From Charina bottae (Eukaryota; Chordata; Lepidosauria; Squamata; Charinaidae), in the NCBI GenBank assembly GCA_023362775.1, contig JALMGJ010000002.1, positions 34,191,414 to 34,255,413 of the forward strand: a DNA stretch of 64,000 bases. Direction: 5' to 3'. Both the position numbers and the translations under genes were made by a program. Under the pieces are notes generated by a model, which saw only the letters and a list, made by a program, of their open reading frames with translations, made no database searches and was not told the origin of the DNA. Positions within the stretch are counted from its first letter, which is position 1. The number at the start of each line of letters is the position of its first letter. Below are positions 48,701-55,879 of the stretch, in pieces.

Positions 48701-50453
48701 ATAGGTCTATGAAGGTTCTCAGACATCCAGGGTTGTCATCTGGAGTTGGATTGTCTGTAGCTTGAATCATGTCAACTGGATTTCTATTTTCTCAGTGGAA
48801 ACGTTTCGCTCCTTATCCAAGGAGCTTCTTCAGTCTGAGCAAAGTTAGTAAGGGAATCCTTAAATATGTTTCTAAGGTGGCTGTGTGACCTTGCACCTGG
48901 TGTCTGTTGGAAATGTTCACAGGTTGAAGGAACCTTTCATCAACTTTGGTGAACTTGTGAGAAGCCTAAATTTTCTGGGATCAAATATGTATTATTATCC
49001 AAAAGATTCTTAAAGTAACTATACAAAGAAAACCAGAACTTTTTCTTTTGGGATTGATGGAAAAGGAATTAGAGAAACAATATGGAGTTTTGCTGTTATA
49101 TATGATTACGGCTGCAAGATTGTTCTACGCACAATGATGGAAAGATCCACAAATACCTATGGTTGAAGACTGGATTGTTAAATTAATGGACTTGGTTCAG
49201 ATGGCTAAATTAACAGCTTTAATAAGAGAGCGTTCTGTCTCTGCATTTATATTCACTTGGCAACCACATTTAGAGTATTTGCTTGTAATAGAAAAAAATG
49301 AGGTTTTGATTTTGGGTTTTAGAGATTGAATGGTTTGTTGTAATAGAAATAATGTTATGATGGGTTAATTAATTGTAAGAGATTAGACTTGTAAATTTAC
49401 CTATATCTGTATCGGAGAAAGTCGGAAGCCGGTTTCCGTTTCTTTCCTTTCTCTTGAAATTTTTATAGTTTGTTCTTTTTTCTTTAGTTCTGTTTTCTAT
49501 CTATTCTATAGTCTTTTTTGTATCTTAATTATATCTTGAAAATAAAAAAAGTTTTTTTTTAAAAAAAGAGGCTTGCAAGATAGTTGTCAGCCCTTCCAGG
49601 TAACCCAGACAGGAAACACGACTAGATGAACTAATTCTACTTTATTGTAAGGCTACATTAACAGAATCTCGCAAGATAGCTGTGACGAAGCCTGCATTTA
49701 GACATTTGCACTGTTGTATAGTTAGTTGTTATTTTTAGTTATTTATTTAGTCATTTGACATTATGCTATTTACTGCTATATACTAATTTTCCTTTGTCAT
49801 AGAATAATATTTTACTTTTTATTTTTAACTTATTTTGAGAGAGTAAAGAGGGGGTCGTAAAGAGGATTGCAGGGAATGAGCAGACATGATGGGAAGGAAC
49901 CACATTTCTTTGCCTTCAGCTGAAAGAGTGTTTGGTGACTCTCCCTGGCATCACCCAGATCGTTTTGTGGAGAGCCAAGCGACCAACCACCTTGCAACCT
50001 TCTGTGAAATTGCTGACTGAGGCTGACAGGGGTAAATGTCAGCTTCCATGGAACAATTAAAAAGAAACCTCTCCAACTACAGCTTTAAAACGTGCATGTT
50101 TGCATGGAGGAGAAGCAGACTTTTCCTTAAAGCAAATGAGGAGGAAAAAAGGTGACAAGATCAACAAGACCCAGGTGCCAGGAAATGGGAATCTTTCTCT
50201 GCTGAAAAGAAGACAATGGAAAGAATAAAATCAATTACCTGTGCAGTATTTTGTTTGGAGGCGTGATGAAAGAGTATTGTTTAAGTCCGATAAAACTGGT
50301 AGATACGATTCCACTAATCAGGAAATCTCCTGGTTTGTAGTGATTAAAAATGTACTCCTCTTCTAACACACTGAATGGACATTTGGTCATCAACATCATA
50401 TGAGGAAAATGGGACATCAGGAGAAGCAGCATCAGCAACATTTCATGGATCAT
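29823..50453 (-). CDS. V2R gene B, complete vomeronasal type-2 receptor (860 aa predicted)
   Basis: Six exons join in phase: 50239-50453, 37650-37941, 35982-36791, 33688-33915, 32646-32772 and 29823-30733. They total 2583 nt, or 860 codons plus TGA, a normal V2R length. The protein has a signal peptide (about 1-20), an extracellular bilobed ligand-binding domain (about 25-515), a cysteine-rich domain with nine cysteines (522, 526, 541, 542, 545, 548, 562, 565, 578), seven helices (about 585-840) and a short tail. It should sense peptide or protein chemosignals in vomeronasal neurons through a G protein. All splice sites are GT-AG. Introns 1, 3 and 5 carry retroelements; intron 1 is 12.3 kb. 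No lesion is visible. One oddity is SYE where genes A and C have SYG or NYG at the start of exon 3. Confidence 0.9.
30930..32300 (+). mobile_element. RTE-like LINE with C-terminal C2H2 motif, internally deleted
   Basis: The 5' end (30950-31050) resembles the BovB leader (gtcaccttgttgtggtgag). It jumps at about 31260 directly to the C-terminal RT region, so the endonuclease and most of RT are missing. The frames at 31300-32021 and 31871-32239 encode YLGSHL, then [13 protein letters not shown] and HQLRWTGH. A terminal zinc-finger-like [21 protein letters not shown] ends near 32237. A frameshift separates the two frames. It lies in intron 5 of gene B, antisense to the gene. Confidence 0.72.
32646..32772 (-). 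CDS. V2R gene B exon 5 (cysteine-rich domain)
   Basis: This 127-nt exon is too short for an ORF scan and its longest ORF is in the wrong frame. In the correct frame it encodes [16 protein letters not shown], then CCYDCSPC and GTISTEE, the NCD3G-type domain that couples ligand binding to the helices. The acceptor is tgtttag and the donor GAAG/gtagat. The last base joins AT of exon 6 to make Asp558, which fixes the frame. Confidence 0.88.
33688..33915 (-). CDS. V2R gene B exon 4
   Basis: This 228-nt exon is open and covers residues 440-515. It begins [12 protein letters not shown], contains VYLDENGD and ends WPTSFNQ before gtagct. The change DFDI to DFII relative to gene A is the most visible coding difference. 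Confidence 0.88.
35041..35525 (+). mobile_element. Penelope-like element 3' fragment
   Basis: The left part matches, in opposite orientation, the end of the Penelope endonuclease frame at 55126-55380 ([20 protein letters not shown]). The right part carries the family's 3' block with a hammerhead-like core at 35432-35462. Stops are frequent. The element is inserted in intron 3 of gene B and is absent from gene A. Confidence 0.78.
35536..35610. repeat. 36-bp tandem duplication
   Basis: Two adjacent identical 36-bp units (35536-35571 and 35572-35607). Gene A has a single copy at the matching place near 2580. Confidence 0.92.
35982..36791 (-). CDS. V2R gene B exon 3 (ligand-binding domain)
   Basis: This 810-nt exon is open and covers residues 170-439. 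It contains [29 protein letters not shown] and VQPWH before gtaaga. It forms most of the ligand-binding lobe. Confidence 0.9.
37650..37941 (-). CDS. V2R gene B exon 2
   Basis: This 292-nt exon has an open frame covering residues 72-169, with [23 protein letters not shown] and LGIYKIPQ. The acceptor is ccttgcag and the donor gtatga. Confidence 0.88.
38478..38905. mobile_element. Unclassified 430-bp insertion in gene B intron 1
   Basis: Gene A reads continuously across this point near 8710, so this is an insertion in B. The ends (tgtgtgag... and ...atacacca) suggest a solo LTR, but I cannot verify terminal dinucleotides or a clear target duplication. Confidence 0.4.
39032..39514 (+). repeat. 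Copia 5' LTR
   Basis: 483 bp, starting TGTTGTATAT and ending AATACAAAA. An aataaa signal lies at 39438-39443. By eye it differs from the 3' LTR at a single base (gctctct here, gctatct there). Confidence 0.93.
39734..43609 (+). CDS. Copia Gag-Pol polyprotein
   Basis: I choose the ATG at 39734 (gccATGg context); an in-frame upstream start at 39623 lies in the leader. The product is 1291 aa. It has a UBN2-like Gag ([16 protein letters not shown]), a zinc knuckle CX2CX4HX4C (224-237), protease DSG (273-275), integrase HHCC zinc site (H406, H411, C about 439-442), integrase catalytic D469, D531 and E567 with exact D-35-E spacing, RT YVDD (971-974), and RNase H D1140, E1181 and D1217, ending after ADILTKPL. 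Every catalytic residue I can check is present and there is no stop or frameshift. The protein would assemble virus-like particles and copy the element in the cytoplasm. Confidence 0.95.
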   Translation: MAAATASNFQGMLLERLSNSNYLNWSLKMESFLRRENLWSAISEQIPQNPDQAWLRKDEKCKASIILAVQDDQLIHVRGKETSKDLWDYLCDLYVKTSPGSKVILTKKLYKAHLPENGNLPDHLHKLQNYFVELQERGMEFTPLMKAYIMLFSLNESWDTLICSMEGIPEADLSPSVVSTRLLAEWEKRQDKAASISIIKSSRGQQRERKSSEFQASALSTRRCFTCGSPAHLQKDCVQKKKTSRKKEETSRKKILHATVVENSDNKDLWVLDSGANSHICHNKDSFLSLSKTNKQKVSLADGSVSKIVGEGEINLPCLGETVQNVLFVPNFQSNLLSVGQLVASGYVITFKKEGCEIRKAGKIVAKCLQKDSLYIVQKAEKQQIAKAKAVFENKPIHDQCIHLLHRRFAHANFKYVSQMPSYSADLKLKPCDKYLDCAVCKENKTTRAPVKKFSDRSTSRPLEIIHSDVIGPFSPSLGGARYILTFIDDFSRYTFIYLLKHKDDVFGKFKAFVAWANGKFPRPVSALQSDRGGEYLSSKFKSFLLEKGIEHILANPYTPEQNSVAERKGRTLQETMMCLLKDASLPFRYWGEAVTTACYVQNRLFSSAIQDVPFRLFYGVKPKVSHLRVFGSTAWVHIPKQLRRKGASRTKKAIFVGYEQSQRSYRFILDNQLIISKSASFAEQNWDKINSSSSVDLSMGEQQSLADGDLQESPSEVNDQEADLSGKSEVSEDNGGKQSVSPVLPRRSERINKGVPPDRYQVDVVKAFHIHSEPESLEEIKEMPAEIAKCWHEAMQQELDSLKENKTWKLVSLPPNQKVLGCRWVFKLKKDSDGKIQKYKARLVAKGFAQRKNVDYDKTFAPVTKAESIRLLLKFAAMKKLSVYHYDIQTAFLYGDLEEKLFMQQPPGYEKEKHLVCELQKSIYGLKQAARCWNIKMDNILQKFGFQKGIADPCVYVKNGKQGVMYLCLYVDDLLLLTSSDEQKHAFEVCMKNNFTLKCLGAVNNYLGLEIQREKDGSFLISQSSKIKKLLEDFKMQDCKSVSSPMLPEFLKEEGEKGDGESSEGDSFRSAIGSLLYIANNSRPDISNSVSILSRFVENPTSAAKSGLKRLFRYLQGTKDFCLRLSATDTEEKLKCWCDSDWAGDLSDRKSTSGSVIQFANSTIAWFSRKQTVVAISTAEAEFYALAQLCNEVIWFTQLLQDIGVILSQPVTIHEDNQACIHLALSESSRNRTKHIDVRFHLVKDFLAKKKVVLKYCDTKLMLADILTKPLVASRHCELITKLGLFPYSF
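43626..44108 (+). repeat. Copia 3' LTR
   Basis: 483 bp, preceded by the polypurine tract. The same start and end as the 5' LTR, followed directly by CTTCT. Confidence 0.93.
44941..46400 (+). pseudogene. L1 ORF1 (RNA-binding protein), broken
   Basis: It starts ATGACTACCAG and encodes a basic N-terminus, then a coiled-coil-like stretch of charged heptads, then the RRM region of L1 ORF1p ([28 protein letters not shown]). A frameshift occurs near 45025. A CR1 is inserted at 45548-46258, after which the C-terminal domain resumes ([14 protein letters not shown]). Confidence 0.8.
45548..46258 (-). mobile_element. CR1/L3-like LINE 3' fragment in L1 ORF1
   Basis: The ATTT tail and 3' hairpin lie on the left. 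The minus-strand frame (45761-46234) covers the last 157 residues of CR1 RT, from [19 protein letters not shown] to the C-terminus. The frame is open, and L1 ORF1 resumes on the other side. Confidence 0.88.
46762..46829 (+). mobile_element. Isolated CR1 3' tail
   Basis: Only the last 70 or so bases of a CR1 are present: part of the terminal hairpin (gttgggggagatgggcgg) and an AAAT microsatellite. It splits the L1 endonuclease frame. Confidence 0.8.
48709..48930 (-). mobile_element. Penelope-like element 3' fragment in L1 ORF2
   Basis: It is nearly identical to the 3' end of the Penelope element at 54948-55100, including the hammerhead-like core (48791-48839). L1 coding sequence lies on both sides. 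Confidence 0.82.
50239..50453 (-). CDS. V2R gene B exon 1 (signal peptide)
   Basis: It encodes 71 residues plus two bases. The start codon is at 50451-50453. A hydrophobic Met/Leu-rich signal peptide is followed by KCPF and [11 protein letters not shown], a V2R N-terminal motif. The donor is CACAG/gtaatt. The next exon is 12.3 kb away because of nested retroelements. Confidence 0.85.
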
Positions 50454-51356
50454 GGTGGAGATGTGCTACAGTTCTTTCTCTTTGCTCTCAGAGCTGTCTA
50501 AGGAGAAGCACAATTCTCTCGTCAAAGAGCACAGCCACACTGACTCTATCAAGGGAGATTAAACGAAGCCTGGCACATTAAAGGGGCAGCATTAAATTTC
50601 AGACCTGCACAGTCCCTGCCTATAAGAAACTCACCATGTGTCTCCATGCAGATAGAGGTATTTTGAAGTTTTCTATATGAGAAGATACCAAATATTTATC
50701 ACGTTTGCTAGATTGGGAGTTTCTAAGTATTCCTTATTATGGTTTGAAGGATGACTGGGAATGGGGGTGGGTGGGAATCCCATAGGCTCTGCTGGAAATA
50801 GAATAAATTACCATGATTTCAATAATTGTAAAGGGAGACAGATTCACAGTGGACTTAATATCACTTCTTCTGCAGATGGTCAGCTAGAGAAACACTTTTT
50901 TTTTTACCATGGGCATAATTCCAGTTTGATTGTTCCATCAAGGGACCAGTTCAGAAAGCCTGACTTCCTTTTATTCACCAAACATATTCTAGTGAAAACA
51001 GTGGAATTCCTTCCCACCCTTTCTTGGCAGGGATGAGACCCCTTCCTACATTCAGGTCAGATACCCCAGAATAACTACTGTATATCCAGTAAGGGAGATA
51101 TACTAACCAACCATCAGAGGTCACCTGCTACAAAATCTGTCTTCTGCAAAAGAGAAGACTACTAAAATTTATGTCTATAGTCACCATGAAAACTAGGCCC
51201 ATTCCCAGAAATGTTGACATAAGACAGGGAAGAGTACATGTTCTTTTGGCTCCGTGGGTGAATTTGGAAATTTGAAGCTAATCAGGTCATTGTGACATGA
51301 CTTGTATGGAAGACATGGCCAGCCAAAAATCTGTATTTCCTGGAGGCCTAAAGGCC
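50454..51356. promoter_or_regulatory. 5' flank of V2R gene B
   Basis: Duplicated flank shared with 10347-11138. It contains about 110 bp (50895-51008) that gene A lacks. Any promoter of gene B should be here, but I see no diagnostic element. Confidence 0.45.
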
Positions 51357-51913
51357 ACAAGGAGGAGCCTAGAGAGGAGAGCTAGTTACATAGCCATATG
51401 TGAGATGGTGATGCAACCAGACCTGCCCCATTTCTCCTGCTATGCTGTGATTGGAGGATGTTTTTCCTACTGGCTGATAATGCACCACAGATGGAAGACA
51501 GTGAAGCCTGAAATTTGCTTCCTTTCTGACCTGCTGAGCACACAGAAGCACAACAGGGCCATTTGGAAGTGAATAAAACAGAGGCAATAGAAGTAGCACA
51601 TTTCATACCAGAATATTATTTTATGGTCTTTCGGGGCTCTGCATGTTTTCACCTTCTACAATAGCTTTATGTAACCAACAGGTGGTGGTGGAAAGTGAAA
51701 GCAGATTTTTTCATCTTCCACAACTGTAATTTGGGAGATTCTCCTACCCCCTCGACAGCAAGTCCACCATGGCCTCGTATGTTATTCTTGCATTGAAAAA
51801 GTTCTCATAGATGTTGTAGCCCAGGGAGATGTTGGGTAAGATCCTTGGACTCTGGTTGATCTCATGAATGGCAAAGTAGAAGGGCAGGACGTGCCAGAAG
51901 ATCATACTCTTGA
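51357..51913 (-). pseudogene. V2R gene D remnant (intron 3 plus exon 2 part)
   Basis: 51357-51700 matches gene C intron 3 (19173-19516), and 51701-51913 matches the 5' two thirds of gene C exon 2 ([16 protein letters not shown]). The 3' part of exon 2, intron 2 and exon 3 are deleted between the two blocks. The exon 2 acceptor is cut off on the right by a repeat. It is nonfunctional. Confidence 0.82.
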
Positions 51914-52470
51914 TCATAGCTTTCCAAACTGTGTGTCATGACATTTTAGTGTGTTACAACACATAGTTTAGTGTGTTGCAACACAACCCAGAAGCGGCGG
52001 CGGGGGCGTGCACGGCGGCGGTGTGCACGGCGGCAGTGACAGCGACGATGGCAGTGGTGCACCATCAGTGCTTCCGTGTTTTAGTGGAGGCTGCCGCTGC
52101 TGCTGCTGCCGCTGCCGTGCACGCCGCCGTCAGTGATCAGTGAAATCAGTGATTTCCAAATGAAAAAACAGTTTCTATGAAATAACTCCCTTTTTATTGA
52201 GTATTTCTTATAGGTTTTCTTTGATTTCTAATGGTAAGAATACTTAAATGGAATTATTCTGGCAAAGGTTTAGGTATTTGCTTGTTATTTATTGTTTGCT
52301 GTTTTGATCACTCAAATTGAGTTGAAAGGGAGGCTTAATAAATAAAAATACTAGAACTTGTGTTGCACTATTAGTCATGTCTTTTTAACTAAGAAAGACA
52401 AAAATCTCACTTAAAAAAAGAGTTTCAGACAGCTATTAAAAGAGACAAGAAGTAATATTACAACAACATC
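51914..52470. repeat. hAT-like repeat with GC-rich fold-back
   Basis: The left edge reads tttccaaactgtgtgtcatg followed by two copies of ttagtgtgttrcaacac, a pattern reminiscent of hAT-family ends. The GC-rich part (51990-52135) consists of CGG/GCC-like triplets whose two halves are roughly complementary around gtgcacg motifs. The right part is AT-rich and unassigned. Confidence 0.4.
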
Positions 52471-52476
52471 TATAAA

Positions 52477-53420
52477 ATGTGGATGTCCTGTCCCAGTGCC
52501 TGGAGGCTGTGGGCCTGGATGGGGCACAACAGGCATCAACTCAACCCAAGCAAGACTGAATGGCTTTGGGTGTGTGGACCTTCTGGTGCCAAGGGTTTTC
52601 CACCTTTGGTCTTGGATGAGGTGGCTCTGCCTCAGACAGACTTGGTGTGTAATTTGCAGGTCCTCTTGGACTCAAAGCTCCTGCTAGTAAAGCAGGTGGC
52701 AGCCATGGCTACAAAAGCCTTTGCATACCTTCCGGTTGTGTGCCAGTTGCGCCCATTCCTGGCCCTTGTGACCTCCCGTCTGGTTTACTGCAATGTGCTC
52801 TTCATGGGGCTGCCCTGGAAGAGCATTCAGAAGCTTCAACTGGTGCAGAATGCAGCTGCATGGGTAGTAAATGGTGTTGGTTACTTGGCACACATAACAC
52901 CACTACTCCGTGAGCTGCACTGCTTGCCAGTATGTTTCTGGGTGCAATTCAAGGTCCTGGTTGACACCTCTAAAGCCCTTCATGGCTTGGGACTGGTCTT
53001 TTCCAAGTTGTTTCTACCGGTCGAATCCAGTCTGGAAGCATGGGGATTCTCCGGGTCCCGTCAGCCAGAGAATGCTGGTTGGTGGGGCCCAAGAGACTTG
53101 CCTTTTCTGTCATAGCGCCTGCCTTATGGAACATCCTCCTTCCAGAGATCAGGATGTCCCTGACCCTGCTGGCCTTTTGTAAGGCCCTAAAGACCTGGTT
53201 CTATGCCCAGCCTGGAGCCCTGAGTGTGTGAAGGGTCCTATCTCCTGGTTGTGTTAACAACCATGGATGGTTAGATTCTCCTCAGCTGCTGTGTGATGGA
53301 AATTTGTTTTTAATTTATTTTGTGATTGTTCACTGCCCAGATTCACTTGTTGAGATAGGCAGCTATACAGATGGAATGAATGAACGAATGAACGAATGAA
53401 TGAATGAATGAATGAATAAA
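52477..53420 (+). mobile_element. CR1-like LINE, 5'-truncated, second subfamily
   Basis: It encodes the RT C-terminal half (NPSKTEWLWVCGPSG, LQVLLDSKLLL, YCNVLFMGLPWKSIQKLQ) but is well diverged from the other CR1 copies, with a frameshift near 53010. It ends in a GAAT microsatellite (53378-53417). Confidence 0.85.
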
Positions 53421-54425
53421 CTCATTGAGGATGGAAACAGATATTGGAAAACAAGGACAATTTTTCAAGAGATCTCTGAACGCAGAAGGAGGTTTCAATT
53501 TGGAATTGGTATGCTAAAGGATGCCAGTGGACAGATAGTAACCAATTCAGAAGAGGTCAAACAAACATGTAAGGAGTATAATGACACATTGTAGAGGAGG
53601 GATGTCAACATCCTTGATACCTTAGAAGATATTATCTACTTACAAGAACTCAAGTACTAGAAGATGAAGTTAGATCAGCACTCTAGTCATTACCAAGTCG
53701 GAAGCAACAGAAGAACCACTGAAGTTCTAACCAAGATATGCCAGCAAATCTGGAGAAGGACACAGTGGCCAACAGAGTGGAATAGGTCAATTTACATTCC
53801 AATACCCTCCTCTCCCCAAAAATGAGACTTAAAAAAGTATGCAAACTATTGCACAATATCCTTATTTTCACATACTAACAAAATAATGCTTAGGAACATC
53901 TGATGCAGATTAGAGCCCTACATGGAAAAAGAGATGCCAGATGTTCATGGTGGCTTTGGAAAAGGCTGAGGAACATAAGACATTTATTCTGATAGATGCT
54001 GGATAATTGAGAAACTCAAAGAATACCAAAAAGAAGTCAGTATGTGGTCCATTGATTATAAAAAGGCTTTCGATTGTGTCAATGAAATCAAGCTGTGCAA
54101 TGTTCTCAGAAAAATGGGAATCCTAGAACATCTCATTGTCCTCATGAGAAACCTATGTGCAGGTCAGGAAGCCATAGTATGGACAGAACAGACTGGATCC
54201 ATGTTGGCAAAGAGGTAAGACAAGGCTGTATGCTCTCCCCTTATTTGTTCAACCTATATGCTGAACATATATTAAGGGAAGCTGGATTCGAAGAAAATGA
54301 ATGTGGTTTTAAAATTGGCGAATAAACATCAATAACATGCATTATGCTGATGACACTACTCTCATAGGCAAAAACAGAAAGGATCTGCATGTCGTTTGGG
54401 AGGAGGCAAAGGTAAAAACAAAACA
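53421..54425 (+). mobile_element. Old RTE LINE fragment
   Basis: A series of broken frames spans the linker and RT: GMLKDASGQIVTNSEEVK, SIDYKKAFDCV, VRQGCMLSPYLFNLYAEHI and YADDTTLIGKN. It is related to but distinct from BovB. Many stops are present. It is cut off on the right by copia-type LTR sequence. Confidence 0.75.
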
Positions 54426-54947
54426 ACACGATCAGAGTTGTAGATGAATCACACTGAAAATGGCTATGTGATATAAAAGATATAAAACTTTACTGAAGAT
54501 AAGCAGGAGTATACATACGACAGCGAGCAGCAAAGCGTGTCTTGAACAAAGCAGCGCAGTAAACAGCACCCAAAGAACAGAAGATCAAATGTTCTTCCCC
54601 CAGTCTTTGCTTCCATCAACTTACAAGACCCAAGGAGCACAAATTTGGCAAGCAGTAAGCCAATGGCTACACTTCAAAGTCTTTTGTCGAAAGCAAAAGA
54701 AAAGTACTTGGCAGCGGCTACCAGACATACAGTCGAGCACACAAATTGTTACAACACACACATATATCGGAGGATCCGAAGCTCTCATAACATGTGCTTA
54801 ACGAGTTCCCATTGGTTGGTTGGATATTTGGAGATTCTAAGTGCAGAGTGCTACCTGCCAGTAGGTGGCAGTGCTGCACCTAGCAGGTGTCTCTCTAATC
54901 TACAATCTATACTCAAGGCTGTTAGACATAACAGCTGTGAAGACAAG

Positions 54948-55781
54948 TCTGTGGCTTGAATCATGTCAACTGGATTTCTATTTTCTCAGTAGAAACATTT
55001 CGCTCCTTATCCAAGAAGCTTCTTCAGTCTGAGTAAAGTTAGTAAGGGAATCCTTAAATATGTTTCTACGTGGCTGTGTGACCTTGCACCTGGGGCTAGG
55101 TCATGGTTATTTTGAGATGTTATTTCTAAGACCCTTTATCATCTAAAGGAGGATTGTTAAGATTACCATGCTGCTGTTGAGCTTGCAAAATGGTCTTAAT
55201 CTTCCTAGGCACAGAAGACAAAGCAGGAAGGAAAATAGGGGAAAGATTGTGCCTGAGGCCCCCACCTCTATTCAAGGAAGGATTTTCCAAGTTGGCATAA
55301 ATGGATTCCTTGACCCCTCTCTCAAACCACCTATCTTCTCTGTCTAAAACGTGAACATTAATGTCCTCAAATGAGTGTCCTTTTTCCTTTAGATGAAGAT
55401 AAACTGCTGACTCTGGTCCTGTGGTGTTACTTCTCCTGTGTTGGGCCATCCTCCTGTACAAAGGTTGTTTGGTTTCTCCAATGTAGAGTTCAGAGCACTC
55501 CTCACTGCACTGGATTGCATACACTACGTTGCTTTCCTTGTGTTTTGGAGTTTGATCTTTGGGATGTACAAGCCTCTGTCTCAGTGTGTTGGTGGGTTTG
55601 AAATATACAGGTATGTGGTGTTTGCCAAATATCCGTTTTATCTTTTCAGACACGCCAGCCATGTAAGGAATGACCAGGTTCTTCCGTTTAACCTGAGTCT
55701 GATGTCCTGATGACTCCTAGTTTGTGCTGCAGTGGATGGTGGGAGTCAAACATCAGATATTGATCTGTGTGTGAAATTGCT
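54948..55781 (-). mobile_element. Penelope-like element, 5'-truncated, with GIY-YIG endonuclease
   Basis: 834 bp flanked by a 12-bp direct repeat, tgtgaagacaag (54936-54947 and 55782-55793). The minus strand encodes the C-terminal endonuclease of a Penelope-like element. The 3' end carries the hammerhead-like core at 54986-55034. It is inserted in the LTR-like part of copia 2. Confidence 0.88.
55126..55662 (-). CDS. Penelope GIY-YIG endonuclease domain (partial)
   Basis: 178 codons open without break. The core reads NVVYAIQCSEECSELYIGET, followed by RRMAQHRR and a conserved E, as in GIY-YIG nucleases of Penelope-like elements; the spacing of a CX-type finger before it is not complete. The upstream RT domain is missing because of 5' truncation, so this is an element fragment, not an independent gene. 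Confidence 0.82.
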   Translation of the reverse strand: MAGVSEKIKRIFGKHHIPVYFKPTNTLRQRLVHPKDQTPKHKESNVVYAIQCSEECSELYIGETKQPLYRRMAQHRRSNTTGPESAVYLHLKEKGHSFEDINVHVLDREDRWFERGVKESIYANLENPSLNRGGGLRHNLSPIFLPALSSVPRKIKTILQAQQQHGNLNNPPLDDKGS

Positions 55782-55879
55782 TGTGAAGACAAGCAATTTG
55801 TACCTACTTTCCCATGGGAATCCTGATACCCCTCCTAAATTGCTTTCGGAACATGGTAGCAACGAGGTTTAACAGGGCA

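Larger units (their letters stand above)
46508..49340 (+). pseudogene. L1 ORF2 (endonuclease-reverse transcriptase), broken
   Basis: It begins [16 protein letters not shown], the APE endonuclease start, with CLQETH following and DHNPV near 47255. RT motifs include [27 protein letters not shown], an altered [12 protein letters not shown] (usually D in place of G), [11 protein letters not shown] and FADDLVLI. Breaks include a CR1 tail in the endonuclease, several stops and frameshifts, a repeated 33-nt stretch and a Penelope fragment after the FADD motif. The C-terminal part resumes at about 48930. Confidence 0.85.
38988..49567 (+). mobile_element. L1-like LINE with nested insertions, gene B intron 1
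   Basis: The 5' end (gacttccggtgg) matches that of the second L1 at 61506. Then come the nested copia, ORF1 (44941-46400), ORF2 (46508 to about 49330) and an A-rich 3' end. Flanking near-repeats gagacttg (38980-38987) and gaggcttg (49568-49575) fit a target duplication, and gene A has the unoccupied site near 9460. Nested inside are copia, CR1 (45548-46258), a CR1 tail (46762-46829) and a Penelope fragment (48709-48930). The element is dead. Confidence 0.85.

Noticed and set aside
55126..55662. Stand-alone GIY-YIG homing-endonuclease gene
   Set aside because: Its flanks match other Penelope 3' ends and a target duplication encloses it, so it is the tail of a truncated retroelement.
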